From Afifella aestuarii (GTDB lineage: Bacteria; Pseudomonadota; Alphaproteobacteria; Rhizobiales; Afifellaceae), in assembly GCF_004023665.1 (NCBI RefSeq), contig NZ_SAUF01000005.1:682001-746000 (forward strand): a stretch of 64,000 bases of DNA, written 5' to 3'. Numbering within the stretch: position 1 is the stretch's first letter; each line of letters begins with the position of its first letter. The notes under the pieces were generated by a model. That model saw only the letters and a list, made by a program, of their open reading frames with translations, ran no database searches and was not told the origin of the DNA. Of this stretch, positions 15,996 through 24,927 are shown in pieces. The position numbers and the translations under genes were made by a program.

Positions 15996-18089
15996 ATGCG
16001 CCCCGCCCTTCTCGATCCGCTTTTTGCAGAGGCCGCCTCGCTGCCTGGGGTGGGACCGAAAGTGGAGAAGCTCCTCGCACGGGTGACCGGTGTGGCCGAG
16101 GGGCCACCTCTTGTGCGCGACCTGCTCTTCCATCTGCCGGTTTCAGCGATAGCGCGACAGCAGATCGCTAGCCTGGACGAGCTTCCACAGCAAGGCCATG
16201 TCGTCGTAACCGGCAAAGTGGAGCATCATGAAGCGCCACGCCGGCATTCGCGCGCGCCTTATCGCGTCATTCTCGATGACGGCCGCGGCACCGTGGAGCT
16301 CATCTTTTTCAACATTCGCAGCCAGTGGATCGAAAAAATCCTGCCTCTCGGCGCGACCCGCACGGTTTCGGGACGCCTCGACTGGTTCGATTATCGCGCC
16401 CAGATCGTGCATCCGGAGGTGATGGAGCCAGGCGCGGCCGACAAGATCCAGATGGTCGAGCCGATCTACCCGCTGACGGAGGGTCTGTCCTCCCGGGTCC
16501 TCGGCAAAATCATACGGGCGGCGCTCGAAAGGGCGCCGACATTGCCGGAATGGATTACGTCAGACCTGATGGCGCGAGAGAAATGGCCCTCGCTCACCGA
16601 GGCTCTCGCGACGATGCACCGGCCGCAGGAGGCCGCAGCCCTCCTGCCCGAAGCGCCTGCCTGGCGGCGCCTCGCCTTCGACGAATTGCTGGCAAGCCAG
16701 CTCGCTCTCGGGCTGGTGCGCCGAAACGCTCGCAAGACTGCCGGCAAAGCGCGCCAATTCTCTGGCGAACGCACCGCAAAGCTGCACGAGCTCTTGCCTT
16801 TTGCGCTCACGCAAGCCCAGCAGGATGCCGTCGCCCACATCCGCAAGGATCTGCGTTCACCAGAGCGGATGCTGCGTCTCCTCCAAGGCGACGTCGGTTC
16901 CGGCAAGACGCTGGTCGCACTCACCGCGATGCTCGATGTCAGCGAAGATGGCGGACAAGCCGCCTTGATGGCACCGACCGAGATCCTGGCACGGCAGCAT
17001 TTTGCGACGATCGCACCGCTTGCCGAATCGATCGGGCTGACGACGGCCCTTTTCACCGGCAAGGACATCGCCGGCCGCGGCGAGAAGCTTGCAGCGCTCG
17101 CAGCCGGTGACATCGATATCGCAATCGGCACACACGCCCTCTTTCAGGAGAGCGTGGCTTTCAAAGATCTCGGTCTCGTCATCGTCGACGAGCAGCATCG
17201 CTTCGGCGTCCACCAGCGCATGCTCTTATCGGCCAAAGGGAGCGCGCCGGACCTGCTCGTCATGACGGCAACCCCGATCCCGCGCACGCTCGTCCTCACC
17301 TATTTCGGCGACATGGAGATTTCCGAGCTGCGTGAAAAGCCGGCAGGACGGCGTCCCATAGACACGCGTGTCGCCTCCTCCGAACGGCTCTTAGAAGTGA
17401 AAGAGCGAATCCGTTCCGCCGTCGACAAAGGGGAAAAGGTCTATTGGGTCTGCCCGCTCGTCGAAGAATCGGAATCGCTCGATGTGGCGGCGGCGGAAGA
17501 GCGCTTTCGCGACCTCGAAAAGATGTTCGGATCGCGGGCCCTGCTCCTCCACGGACGGATGAAGGGTGCCGAAAAGGCCGCAGCGATGCAACATTTCCGG
17601 GAGCCGGGCGGCGCCGTTCTCGTGGCGACCACCGTGATCGAGGTCGGCGTCGATGTCCCGGATGCCTCCATCATCGTCATCGAACATGCCGAACGTTTCG
17701 GCCTCGCCCAGCTACATCAGCTGCGCGGCCGGGTTGGACGCGGCGACAAGCCCTCGAGTTGCCTGCTGCTCTACAAGCCGCCCTTGAGCGAGACGGCCCG
17801 CGAACGGCTCAAGGTGATGCGGGAAACGAATGACGGCTTCGTCATCGCCGAAGCGGATCTGAAGCTTCGCGGCGAAGGCGATCTTCTCGGCACGCGGCAG
17901 TCCGGCATGCCCGGTTTCCGGCTCGCCCGGCCGGAATTCCATGGTGATCTCCTGGCGCTCGCGAGAGACGAGGCAAAGCTCATCCTCGCCCGTGAAGAAA
18001 AGGGCGGATATGTGGGGCGCGAGGCCGTTCGATGTCTTCTCTATCTTTTCGGGAGAGACGAAGCGATCCGGCTTATGCGTTCGGGGTGA
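15996..18089 (+). CDS. recG: ATP-dependent DNA helicase RecG
   Basis: Branched-DNA helicase of 697 residues that remodels stalled replication forks and Holliday junctions. Order: wedge/OB-fold domain with a helix-hairpin-like GVGPKVEKLL opening, helicase domain 1 with Walker A GDVGSGKTLVAL and Walker B DEQHRFG, and helicase domain 2 with the QLRGRVGRG motif VI and the C-terminal GEGDLLGTRQSG segment. The ATG at 15996 has AGGAAGAGG immediately upstream and gives the usual length; the open frame extends 336 bases further upstream, over sdhE, but without family sequence. It is divergent from sdhE-mfd. Confidence 0.96.
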   Translation: MRPALLDPLFAEAASLPGVGPKVEKLLARVTGVAEGPPLVRDLLFHLPVSAIARQQIASLDELPQQGHVVVTGKVEHHEAPRRHSRAPYRVILDDGRGTVELIFFNIRSQWIEKILPLGATRTVSGRLDWFDYRAQIVHPEVMEPGAADKIQMVEPIYPLTEGLSSRVLGKIIRAALERAPTLPEWITSDLMAREKWPSLTEALATMHRPQEAAALLPEAPAWRRLAFDELLASQLALGLVRRNARKTAGKARQFSGERTAKLHELLPFALTQAQQDAVAHIRKDLRSPERMLRLLQGDVGSGKTLVALTAMLDVSEDGGQAALMAPTEILARQHFATIAPLAESIGLTTALFTGKDIAGRGEKLAALAAGDIDIAIGTHALFQESVAFKDLGLVIVDEQHRFGVHQRMLLSAKGSAPDLLVMTATPIPRTLVLTYFGDMEISELREKPAGRRPIDTRVASSERLLEVKERIRSAVDKGEKVYWVCPLVEESESLDVAAAEERFRDLEKMFGSRALLLHGRMKGAEKAAAMQHFREPGGAVLVATTVIEVGVDVPDASIIVIEHAERFGLAQLHQLRGRVGRGDKPSSCLLLYKPPLSETARERLKVMRETNDGFVIAEADLKLRGEGDLLGTRQSGMPGFRLARPEFHGDLLALARDEAKLILAREEKGGYVGREAVRCLLYLFGRDEAIRLMRSG

Positions 18090-18128
18090 GCGCATAAGCG
18101 CAGGAAACGTGCGGGAATGCCCTCTCGT

Positions 18129-18872
18129 CTATTCCGCCGCCTCTCTCTCATCATCTGCCGCTTCCTTGGCCTCGCGGGCGAGAGCCTTGGTCTTGCGATG
18201 ATATTCCGGGGCGACAAGGCCTGCAGAAATGACGAGCTTGGCCCCCTCCTCGACGGTCATATCGAGCAGAATGACATCCTGGCGCGGCACAATGAGCAGA
18301 AAGCCTGAGGTCGGATTTGGCGTCGTCGGCAGAAAGACGGCCATCGTATCCGTATCGCTTTCCTGGAGACGCTCGGCGATCTCCCCCTTCGTGTCGGTCG
18401 CGATGAAGACCAGCGCCCACAGCCCGCGCCGCGGATATTCGATCAGCCCGACCTGCTGAAACGAGCGGCTCGATTGTGAAAGGGCGGTCTCGAAGATCTG
18501 CTTCAGCGCCCGGTAAAGGTTCCGCACGAGCGGCATACGATCGAGGAGGAGCTCCCCGTACGCGACAATCGTGCGCCCGACCAGGTTGGCCGTCAGGAAG
18601 CCCAGCATCGTCAGAAGGAAGATGGCGACGATGAGCCCGAAACCCGGAACCGAGAAGGGCAGATAATTGTCGGGATTGTAAGCGTGGGGGATGAGCGGCT
18701 TCACCCATCCGTCCACCCAGGCCACGAAAGCCCAGGTGAGATAAAACGTGATGCCGATCGGCGCGGCAACGACGATACCGGTCAGGAAATAGTTGCGAAG
18801 CCTGAGCCCCGCTTTCGAGTGCCGCCGCTGCGGCTTTGCCCCCCGCTCTGCGTCCTCGGTTTCCATCCACAA
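18129..18872 (-). CDS. DUF502 family inner-membrane protein
   Basis: Protein of 247 residues with two strong membrane segments (about residues 27-52 and 75-100) followed by a soluble C-terminal half. It contains the DUF502 hallmarks: LRNYFLTGIVVAAPIGIT, the PGFGLIVAIFLL segment, RMPLVRNLYRALKQ, and the TPNPTSGFLLIVP loop. Function is unknown, though DUF502 proteins are widespread in bacteria and resemble plant COV/LCV vascular patterning proteins. A second in-frame ATG two codons in is possible. It is the last gene after glmU and glmS on this strand and converges with recG. Confidence 0.85.
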   Translation of the reverse strand: MWMETEDAERGAKPQRRHSKAGLRLRNYFLTGIVVAAPIGITFYLTWAFVAWVDGWVKPLIPHAYNPDNYLPFSVPGFGLIVAIFLLTMLGFLTANLVGRTIVAYGELLLDRMPLVRNLYRALKQIFETALSQSSRSFQQVGLIEYPRRGLWALVFIATDTKGEIAERLQESDTDTMAVFLPTTPNPTSGFLLIVPRQDVILLDMTVEEGAKLVISAGLVAPEYHRKTKALAREAKEAADDEREAAE

Positions 18873-18947
18873 AACCCCACTGGCGAAGGTGCCAGGTCAC
18901 CCATCATAACGCCCGTCGCGCCGGACCGCGCGCGAAAATTTTGGGCT

Positions 18948-20774
18948 CTATTCGACCGTCACGGACTTGGCGAGATTGCGGGGCTGGTCGACGTCTGTGC
19001 CCATAAAAACCGCGGTATGGTAGGCCAAAAGCTGCACCGGCACGGCATATACGATGGGCGCGATCGCGGCCGGCATGCTCGGCAGGATCAGAGTCTTCAT
19101 CGTGTCGACAGCAGCGCTCCGCGCGCCCTCTTCGTCCGTCAGCAGAATGATTCGCCCGCCGCGCGCCGCGACTTCCTGCATATTGGAGACGGTCTTGTCG
19201 AAGACCTTGTCGTAAGGCGCCACCACGATGACCGGCATCGTCTCATCGATGAGCGCGATCGGCCCATGCTTCAGTTCGCCCGCCGCATAGCCCTCGGCAT
19301 GAATATAGGAGATTTCCTTGAGCTTCAGAGCGCCTTCGAGCGCCAGAGGAAAGCTCTTGCCACGACCGAGATAGAGCACGTGTTTGACGCGCGACAGCTC
19401 TTTCGCCAGCCCCTCGATCTCGTCCTCGAGCTTGAGAGCTTGCGAAAGATGCCGCGGCATCTCGATTGCAGCCTGAACGAGCTGTTCCTCGTCGTCGCGC
19501 GAGAGATGTCCGCGTTGACGTCCGGCGCCGATTGCAAGCGCGAGGAGTGTCGTGAGCTGGCAGGTGAACGCTTTCGTCGAGGCGACGCCGATCTCGGGTC
19601 CGGCGAGTGTCGGCAGAATGTAATCGGCCTCACGCGCGATCGAGGATGTCGGCACGTTGACGATCGCACCGATCTTCTGCCCATGCTCCCGGCAGTAGCG
19701 GAGCGAGGCGAGCGTGTCGGCCGTCTCACCCGATTGCGAGATGAAGAGCGACAGCCCCTTATCGCCGAGGGGAACCTCCCGATAGCGAAACTCCGAAGCG
19801 ATATCGAGATCGACTGGCAGGCGAGCCAACTGCTCAAACCAATATTGGCCCACAAGTGCCGCGTAAAACGCCGTTCCGCAGGCCGACATGGCGAGACGGT
19901 CGAGCCCCGCAAAATCGATCTCGGCCCCCTCCGGCAGCGCCACGCGGCGTTCAGCGAAATCCACGTAATGGCCGAGAGTATGCGCCACGACCTCGGGCTG
20001 CTCGTAAATCTCCTTGAGCATGAAGTGCCGATGATTGCCCTTGTCGACCATCAAGTTCGAGGCGACGAAATGCTGGACCGGTCGCCGCACCTCGGCGCCG
20101 TTCTCATCATAGATGGCGACGCTCTTACGCCGTACGACCGCCCAATCGCCGTCTTCCAGATAGGTGATCTGGTTGGTGAACGGAGCAAGCGCGATGGCGT
20201 CGGAGCCGAGATACATCTCGCCGTCGCCATAGCCGATGGCGAGCGGACTGCCCCGGCGTGCCGCAATGAGAAGGTCGTCCTCATGCGCAAAAAGGATGGC
20301 GAGAGCGAAGGCACCTTCGAGTTTTGCCAGCGTCTCCGCAGCGGCCGCCACGGGATCGAGCCCGCGGGCGAGCGCCAGAGTGATGAGATGCGCGACGACT
20401 TCCGTGTCGGTGTCGGTCTGAAGCGCCCGTCCGGCGGCCCGGATCTCGGCCCGCAATTCCTGAAAATTCTCGATGATGCCGTTGTGGACGACGGCAACGC
20501 TTTCCGTTGCATGCGGATGCGCGTTGACTTCCGTCGGCGCCCCATGCGTCGCCCAGCGCGTATGGCCGATGCCGATCAAACCGGAAAGCGGATGCTCGTG
20601 CAGGCGGTTCTCGAGATTGACGAGCTTTCCCTTGGCGCGCTCGCGCGTGAGCTCCTTGTTCTCCAGCGTCGCGACACCTGCCGAATCGTATCCTCGGTAT
20701 TCAAGCCGCTTGAGCGCATCCAACAGCCGCGGGGCGACCGGGGTCGTTCCGACGATTCCGACAATGCCACACAT
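18948..20774 (-). CDS. glmS: Glutamine--fructose-6-phosphate aminotransferase (isomerizing)
   Basis: Makes glucosamine-6-phosphate from fructose-6-phosphate and glutamine, the committed step to UDP-GlcNAc. The 608-residue protein matches E. coli GlmS in length. It begins MCGIVGIVG, with catalytic Cys1 of the Ntn glutaminase domain after Met removal, followed by HTRWATHG and two SIS isomerase domains (SACGTAFYA and SQSGETADT in the first, LGRGKSFPLA in the second). It ends in the canonical AKSVTVE. It lies 113 bases after glmU on the same strand. I see no glmS ribozyme fold upstream. Confidence 0.97.
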   Translation of the reverse strand: MCGIVGIVGTTPVAPRLLDALKRLEYRGYDSAGVATLENKELTRERAKGKLVNLENRLHEHPLSGLIGIGHTRWATHGAPTEVNAHPHATESVAVVHNGIIENFQELRAEIRAAGRALQTDTDTEVVAHLITLALARGLDPVAAAAETLAKLEGAFALAILFAHEDDLLIAARRGSPLAIGYGDGEMYLGSDAIALAPFTNQITYLEDGDWAVVRRKSVAIYDENGAEVRRPVQHFVASNLMVDKGNHRHFMLKEIYEQPEVVAHTLGHYVDFAERRVALPEGAEIDFAGLDRLAMSACGTAFYAALVGQYWFEQLARLPVDLDIASEFRYREVPLGDKGLSLFISQSGETADTLASLRYCREHGQKIGAIVNVPTSSIAREADYILPTLAGPEIGVASTKAFTCQLTTLLALAIGAGRQRGHLSRDDEEQLVQAAIEMPRHLSQALKLEDEIEGLAKELSRVKHVLYLGRGKSFPLALEGALKLKEISYIHAEGYAAGELKHGPIALIDETMPVIVVAPYDKVFDKTVSNMQEVAARGGRIILLTDEEGARSAAVDTMKTLILPSMPAAIAPIVYAVPVQLLAYHTAVFMGTDVDQPRNLAKSVTVE

Positions 20775-20887
20775 ATTCAGAAATACTCCCCTTCCAGCGG
20801 CGCGATCATGCCGAAACAGACCGCACCGAGAAAATCAATTGCCGTGACACAGTGTGACGAAAACGCCCTGCACTTCGGTGCTCGGGT

Positions 20888-22222
20888 TCACTTTTTCACG
20901 TGGCGCGCTCGAAAAGATTTAGCCCAATCCGGCTTCTGCACCTGTCGGCCGCGCCCAATTGCGAGCGCGTCCGGCGCGACGTCATCGGTAATGACGCTGC
21001 CGGAACCGACATAAGCGCCGTCTCCGATAGAGACCGGCGCGACCAGAGATGAGTTGGAACCGATAAAGGCCCCCTCTCCGATCTGCGTGCGAGATTTGCT
21101 GAAGCCGTCGTAATTGCAGGTGATGGTGCCGGCGCCGATATTGGTTCCGGCGCCGACGGAAGCATCCCCGAGATAGGTCAGATGGTTGACCTTCGCGCCA
21201 TCGCCCAGCGTGGTTGCCTTCACCTCGCAGAAATTCCCGACCTTCGCTCTCGCGCCGACATCGGCTCCCGGCCGCAGGCGGGCAAACGGCCCGATCTCTG
21301 CCCCGGCTTTCACGACACAGCCTTCAAGATGCGAAAAGCCATGGATCCTGACCCCGTCTTCAACGCGAACCCCGGGACCGAAGAAGACGTTCGGCTCGAC
21401 GGTCACGTCGCGACCGAGCACGGTATCGTGCGAAAAGAAGACGGTCTCCGGCGCAACGAGGCTGACGCCCTCCACCATCGCCTGTCGGCGGCGGGCGTTT
21501 TGAAAGCGCGCTTCAGCCTCCGCAAGCTGCGCCCTATCATTGACGCCGAAGACCTCGTCGAAGGCGATCTCAGCGGCTTTGACCGAGAGACCTCTCTGAT
21601 TGGCGATCGCAACCGCATCCGTCAGATAGAACTCGCCCTGTGCGTTGTTGCTATCGATCGCCTCGAGCAGGGAGAGCATGTCGCCCGCACGGAACGCCAT
21701 CAGGCCCGCATTGCAGAGCTCGATCTTCTTCTCTTCTGGTGAGGCATCCTTGTCTTCGCGGATCGCGAGAAGGCGGCCCTCTTCGGTGATGAGCCTGCCG
21801 TAACCTACAGGGGACGGCGGACGCATGCCTGCAACGGCGAGCGCGGCACCCTCGTCAATGAGACCGGCGAGGCACGAAATCGTCTCAGCCGTTACGAAAG
21901 GCGTGTCTCCGAAAAGAACCAGCACCACGCCTTCGGCGCGCTCCAGAAGCGGACGCGCCTGCATGACGGCATGCCCCGTGCCGCGTCTCTCCTCCTGCAC
22001 GAAAACTTCAGCCTGCGGCATTTCTTGGGTGACCAGGGCCCGCACAGAATCGTGTCCCGGACCGACGACGACGCCGAGATGCGCCGCCCCGGCCGCCTGG
22101 GCCGCGCGCATCGCAAAAGCCAGCATGGGAAGCCCGCCGATCGGGTGTAGAACTTTTGGATAGGCCGAGCGCATGCGGGTGCCCTCACCCGCAGCCAGAA
22201 TGATGGTCGTAAGCTGAGACAT
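20888..22222 (-). CDS. glmU: Bifunctional GlcN-1-P acetyltransferase / GlcNAc-1-P uridyltransferase
   Basis: Produces UDP-GlcNAc, precursor of peptidoglycan and lipid A. The N-terminal uridyltransferase domain has the nucleotide loop LAAGEGTRMRSAYPKVLH; the C-terminal half is a left-handed beta helix of hexapeptide repeats (VEPNVFFGPGV, IGPFARLRPGADVG, IGSNSSLVAPVSIGDGAYVG) with the acetyl-CoA site. Length 444 is normal for alphaproteobacteria. The gene sits upstream of glmS, which supplies its pathway precursor, on the same strand, and is divergent from a DMT transporter. Confidence 0.97.
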   Translation of the reverse strand: MSQLTTIILAAGEGTRMRSAYPKVLHPIGGLPMLAFAMRAAQAAGAAHLGVVVGPGHDSVRALVTQEMPQAEVFVQEERRGTGHAVMQARPLLERAEGVVLVLFGDTPFVTAETISCLAGLIDEGAALAVAGMRPPSPVGYGRLITEEGRLLAIREDKDASPEEKKIELCNAGLMAFRAGDMLSLLEAIDSNNAQGEFYLTDAVAIANQRGLSVKAAEIAFDEVFGVNDRAQLAEAEARFQNARRRQAMVEGVSLVAPETVFFSHDTVLGRDVTVEPNVFFGPGVRVEDGVRIHGFSHLEGCVVKAGAEIGPFARLRPGADVGARAKVGNFCEVKATTLGDGAKVNHLTYLGDASVGAGTNIGAGTITCNYDGFSKSRTQIGEGAFIGSNSSLVAPVSIGDGAYVGSGSVITDDVAPDALAIGRGRQVQKPDWAKSFRARHVKK

Positions 22223-22325
22223 ATGTCCCTTTCCTGATGCAGCACCGCTTGCGGAGCCGCAGCTTGCGCAAATTCTGCCAGCCCGTTAGCGCAGGTGTGT
22301 CGAAGCCGAAAGCCCCTCCGAACCA

Positions 22326-23285
22326 ATGCAAGCTTCCTCAAACCGCCTGCGGGACATCACTCTTCTGGCGCTCATGCCGTTGTTCTTCTCGTCAAATCTC
22401 GTGATCGGACGCGCAGCGGTGAGCACGGTCGAGCCGTTCACCCTCGCCTTCTTGCGCTGGACGGTGGCCCTTCTTCTGCTCCTCCCGCTCGCCGCCGCGG
22501 GATTGAGACAACACCGCAAGACCCTCCTGGAAAACTGGCGTCTGCTTCTTGTTCTTGGCTTTCTCGGCATGGGTGTGTGCGGGGCGATCGTCTATCTCGC
22601 TCTCCGCCAGACCAACGCCACCAACGCCACATTGATCTATACCTCGTCCGGCGTGATGATCCTGGTGCTGGAATGGCTGTTTCGCGGCAAGCGTATTGCG
22701 CTGCGCCAGGCGCTCGGCGTGGCCCTCGCATTCATCGGCGTTGCCGTCATCGTGCTGCGGGGAGATCTCGGCCGGCTCATCGCACTCGAATTGAATGCCG
22801 GTGATCTGTTGATTGCGCTGTGCGCCTTCTCCTGGGCCGTCTATTCGGTCCTGTTGCGTCGCGGCTCCCTTCACACCGTCCCGACCCTGCCGCTGTTCAC
22901 AGCCATCGTCGCCGCCGGCGCGGTCGTTTTGCTGCCGTTCTTTGCGGTGGAAGCGGTCGTGCGCGAGGCCTTTCCTTCAACCTTGGCCGCATGGCTCTCG
23001 ATTGCGGGCCTCGCCTTCATCTCCTCGGTCCTCGCCTTTCTCGCCTACCAGCACGGCGTCACAGTGTTTGGACCGGGTGTCACCGGCATGTTCCTCTACC
23101 TGCTGCCACCCTATGGCGTCCTGCTCGCGATGATCTTCCTTGGAGAGGAATTTCACACCTATCACGCGCTCGGGCTGGCCCTGGTTCTGCCGGGCTTGAT
23201 GCTCGCGACCCTGCCGTCCACATGGCCCCGGCCGTGGCACGGCATCCGGCGATGGGCAAAAGCCCGGCATACGGGGCTATCCTGA
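22326..23285 (+). CDS. DMT superfamily (EamA) transporter
   Basis: Inner-membrane permease of 319 residues with ten predicted membrane segments arranged as two EamA repeats of about 140 residues (the first begins near residue 12, the second near 160). Bacterial EamA proteins export amino acids, purines or other metabolites; nothing in the sequence fixes the substrate. A charged C-terminal tail (RPWHGIRRWAKARHTG) is predicted cytosolic. It is divergent from glmU, and the gene for tRNA-Lys follows 53 bases downstream. Confidence 0.87.
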   Translation: MQASSNRLRDITLLALMPLFFSSNLVIGRAAVSTVEPFTLAFLRWTVALLLLLPLAAAGLRQHRKTLLENWRLLLVLGFLGMGVCGAIVYLALRQTNATNATLIYTSSGVMILVLEWLFRGKRIALRQALGVALAFIGVAVIVLRGDLGRLIALELNAGDLLIALCAFSWAVYSVLLRRGSLHTVPTLPLFTAIVAAGAVVLLPFFAVEAVVREAFPSTLAAWLSIAGLAFISSVLAFLAYQHGVTVFGPGVTGMFLYLLPPYGVLLAMIFLGEEFHTYHALGLALVLPGLMLATLPSTWPRPWHGIRRWAKARHTGLS

Positions 23286-23338
23286 ACCAAAACGGCTTGA
23301 CCCGCACCAACGGCTTCCATAGGGTCCGCCCGCGCTGA

Positions 23339-23414
23339 GAGCCCTTAGCTCAGCCGGTAGAGCAACTGACTTTTAATCAGTAGGTCGTGGGTTCGAGTCC
23401 CACAGGGCTCACCA
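23339..23414 (+). tRNA. tRNA-Lys (anticodon TTT)
   Basis: A full cloverleaf is visible: acceptor GAGCCCT pairs with AGGGCTC, the D arm contains AGCTCAGCCGGTAGAGC, the anticodon stem ACTGA/TCAGT encloses CTTTTAA with anticodon TTT, and the T arm GTGGG-TTCGAGT-CCCAC is canonical. The CCA end is encoded. No duplicated 3' end or integrase gene follows, so it does not appear to be an occupied integration site within this window. Confidence 0.98.
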
Positions 23415-23713
23415 TTACCTATCTGTCCGATGCGGCGGCATGGGTAAGAGATCGCACCCGAGACATGCATGGGTGAGGAATCTCGACCTTCTCGTCTCCT
23501 GCGAGCTGAGAGCCACGAGAGCGTCGCCGCCGTCGGATCACATACTTGTGTAGATGCGTCAGGCCACGGCCTCCAAGGTCACCGTAGGCCTATTTGGTAA
23601 CCCCTACACTGGAATCGGTACTCGACTGTTTGCTTTTCTGATGGCAGGAATTATGTCATCGCCGGAAGTGAGCGCACCGACTTGGCGCCTGCATTCGAAC
23701 TGGTAGCTCCTAG
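23415..23713. other. Gene-free stretch between tRNA-Lys and the RND efflux operon
   Basis: About 300 bases without a supportable gene, tRNA or clear regulator site. It must hold the promoter of the efflux operon, but I see no convincing -35/-10 pair and no strong inverted repeat of a TetR operator. Nothing in it resembles an integrase remnant. Confidence 0.5.
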
Positions 23714-24892
23714 ATGATCGATCTTCGCCTTCCCTCCCCGGCAACGGGGCGTCGTACCTTTCCTATGCGCGCCGCACTCGCATTGGCGCTGGCGCTCGCA
23801 CCTGCCACGGTCTTGGCTCAGGGAGCGCCGGGAGCTGGCGGCCCGCCGGCCGTTAACATCGAGCAGGTTCGCCTCGGTGACGTGACCGAGCAGCAGGTCT
23901 TCACCGGCCGGATCGAAGCTGCGGAAAGCGTCGAAATCCGGGCGCGCGTGCAAGGATATCTCGGAGAGCGTCAATTTGAAGAAGGCGCCGAGGTCGAAAA
24001 AGGCCAGGTGCTCTTCACTATCGATGCAGCACCTTATGAAGCAGCGGTTTCTCAGGCCGAGGCGGCCGTCCAGAATGCGCATGCCGCCCTCGAGCTCAAC
24101 AATCTGAGCTACGAACGGCAGCAGACACTGCGCGAGCGCAATACCGGCTCGCAGGCCGCACTCGACGAAGCTCGCGCCAACCGAGATCAGGCGGAGGCAA
24201 CCCTTCGTCAGAACGAAGCAGCCCTCAAACTGGCGCAGCTCGATCTTGGGTACACGAAAATCACGGCCCCGATCAGCGGGCGCATCGGCGTCGCGGCTTT
24301 TTCCGAAGGCGCGTTCATCGGTCCCGACAGCGGCGCCCTTGCACGCATCGTGCAGCAAGATCCGATGCGCGTGGCCTTCCCGGTGCCGCAGCGACGTTTG
24401 ATCAATATCGGTCAGACCGAGAAACAAAGGGATGAGGTCGTCATCAAGCTGCGTCTTGCCGACGGCAGCATCTACGACCAAGAGGGCGAGATTCTCTTCA
24501 CCAACATCGAAGCGAACGAGGGTACGGATTCAGTGATGGTGCGGGCTCGCGTCCCCAATCCGGACCGAGTTTTGTACGACAAGCAGCTCGTCGATGTGAT
24601 CGTCGCCGCACGCAAGCCCGAAGAAAAGCTCCTGATGCCGCAATCGGCTATGCTCATCGATCAGCAGGGCACCTACACCCTCGTCGTCAACGATGAGAAC
24701 AAGGTCGAGCAGCGTCGTATCGAAACGGGCGAGCAGCGCGGTCCGGCGGTGGTCGTCACCGAAGGCCTGGAGGCCGGGGACAGGGTGATCGTCGCAGGTC
24801 AGCAAAAAGCTCAACCGGGCATGCAGGTCGAACCGCAGGACGTTACCCCGAAGGAGCAGGCGTCGACCTCAGCTCCCTCGACGAACCAGTAA
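23714..24892 (+). CDS. RND efflux periplasmic adaptor (membrane fusion protein, AcrA/MexA type)
   Basis: Periplasmic subunit of a tripartite multidrug pump, linking the inner-membrane transporter to an outer-membrane channel. About 392 residues: signal peptide (the internal ATG at 23765 starts a clean one, MRAALALALALAPATVLA, with Q next), lipoyl/barrel-sandwich halves (RARVQGYLGERQFEEGAEV and LDLGYTKITAPISGRIG), an alpha-helical hairpin between them (about residues 105-175), a beta barrel and a membrane-proximal domain. No lipobox cysteine, so unlike AcrA it is not lipid-anchored. The transporter gene follows after 35 bases. No TetR regulator lies next to it. Confidence 0.92.
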   Translation: MIDLRLPSPATGRRTFPMRAALALALALAPATVLAQGAPGAGGPPAVNIEQVRLGDVTEQQVFTGRIEAAESVEIRARVQGYLGERQFEEGAEVEKGQVLFTIDAAPYEAAVSQAEAAVQNAHAALELNNLSYERQQTLRERNTGSQAALDEARANRDQAEATLRQNEAALKLAQLDLGYTKITAPISGRIGVAAFSEGAFIGPDSGALARIVQQDPMRVAFPVPQRRLINIGQTEKQRDEVVIKLRLADGSIYDQEGEILFTNIEANEGTDSVMVRARVPNPDRVLYDKQLVDVIVAARKPEEKLLMPQSAMLIDQQGTYTLVVNDENKVEQRRIETGEQRGPAVVVTEGLEAGDRVIVAGQQKAQPGMQVEPQDVTPKEQASTSAPSTNQ

Positions 24893-24927
24893 GCCGCAGC
24901 GCGTGACACTTTGAAGGCCCACACGGC

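Noticed and set aside
20775-20887. glmS ribozyme or riboswitch upstream of glmS
   Set aside because: The 113-base gap shows no ribozyme core; glmS ribozymes are mainly a Gram-positive feature.
23404-23713. Integration site at tRNA-Lys
   Set aside because: No repeat of the tRNA 3' end, integrase or mobile gene in the window supports an island.
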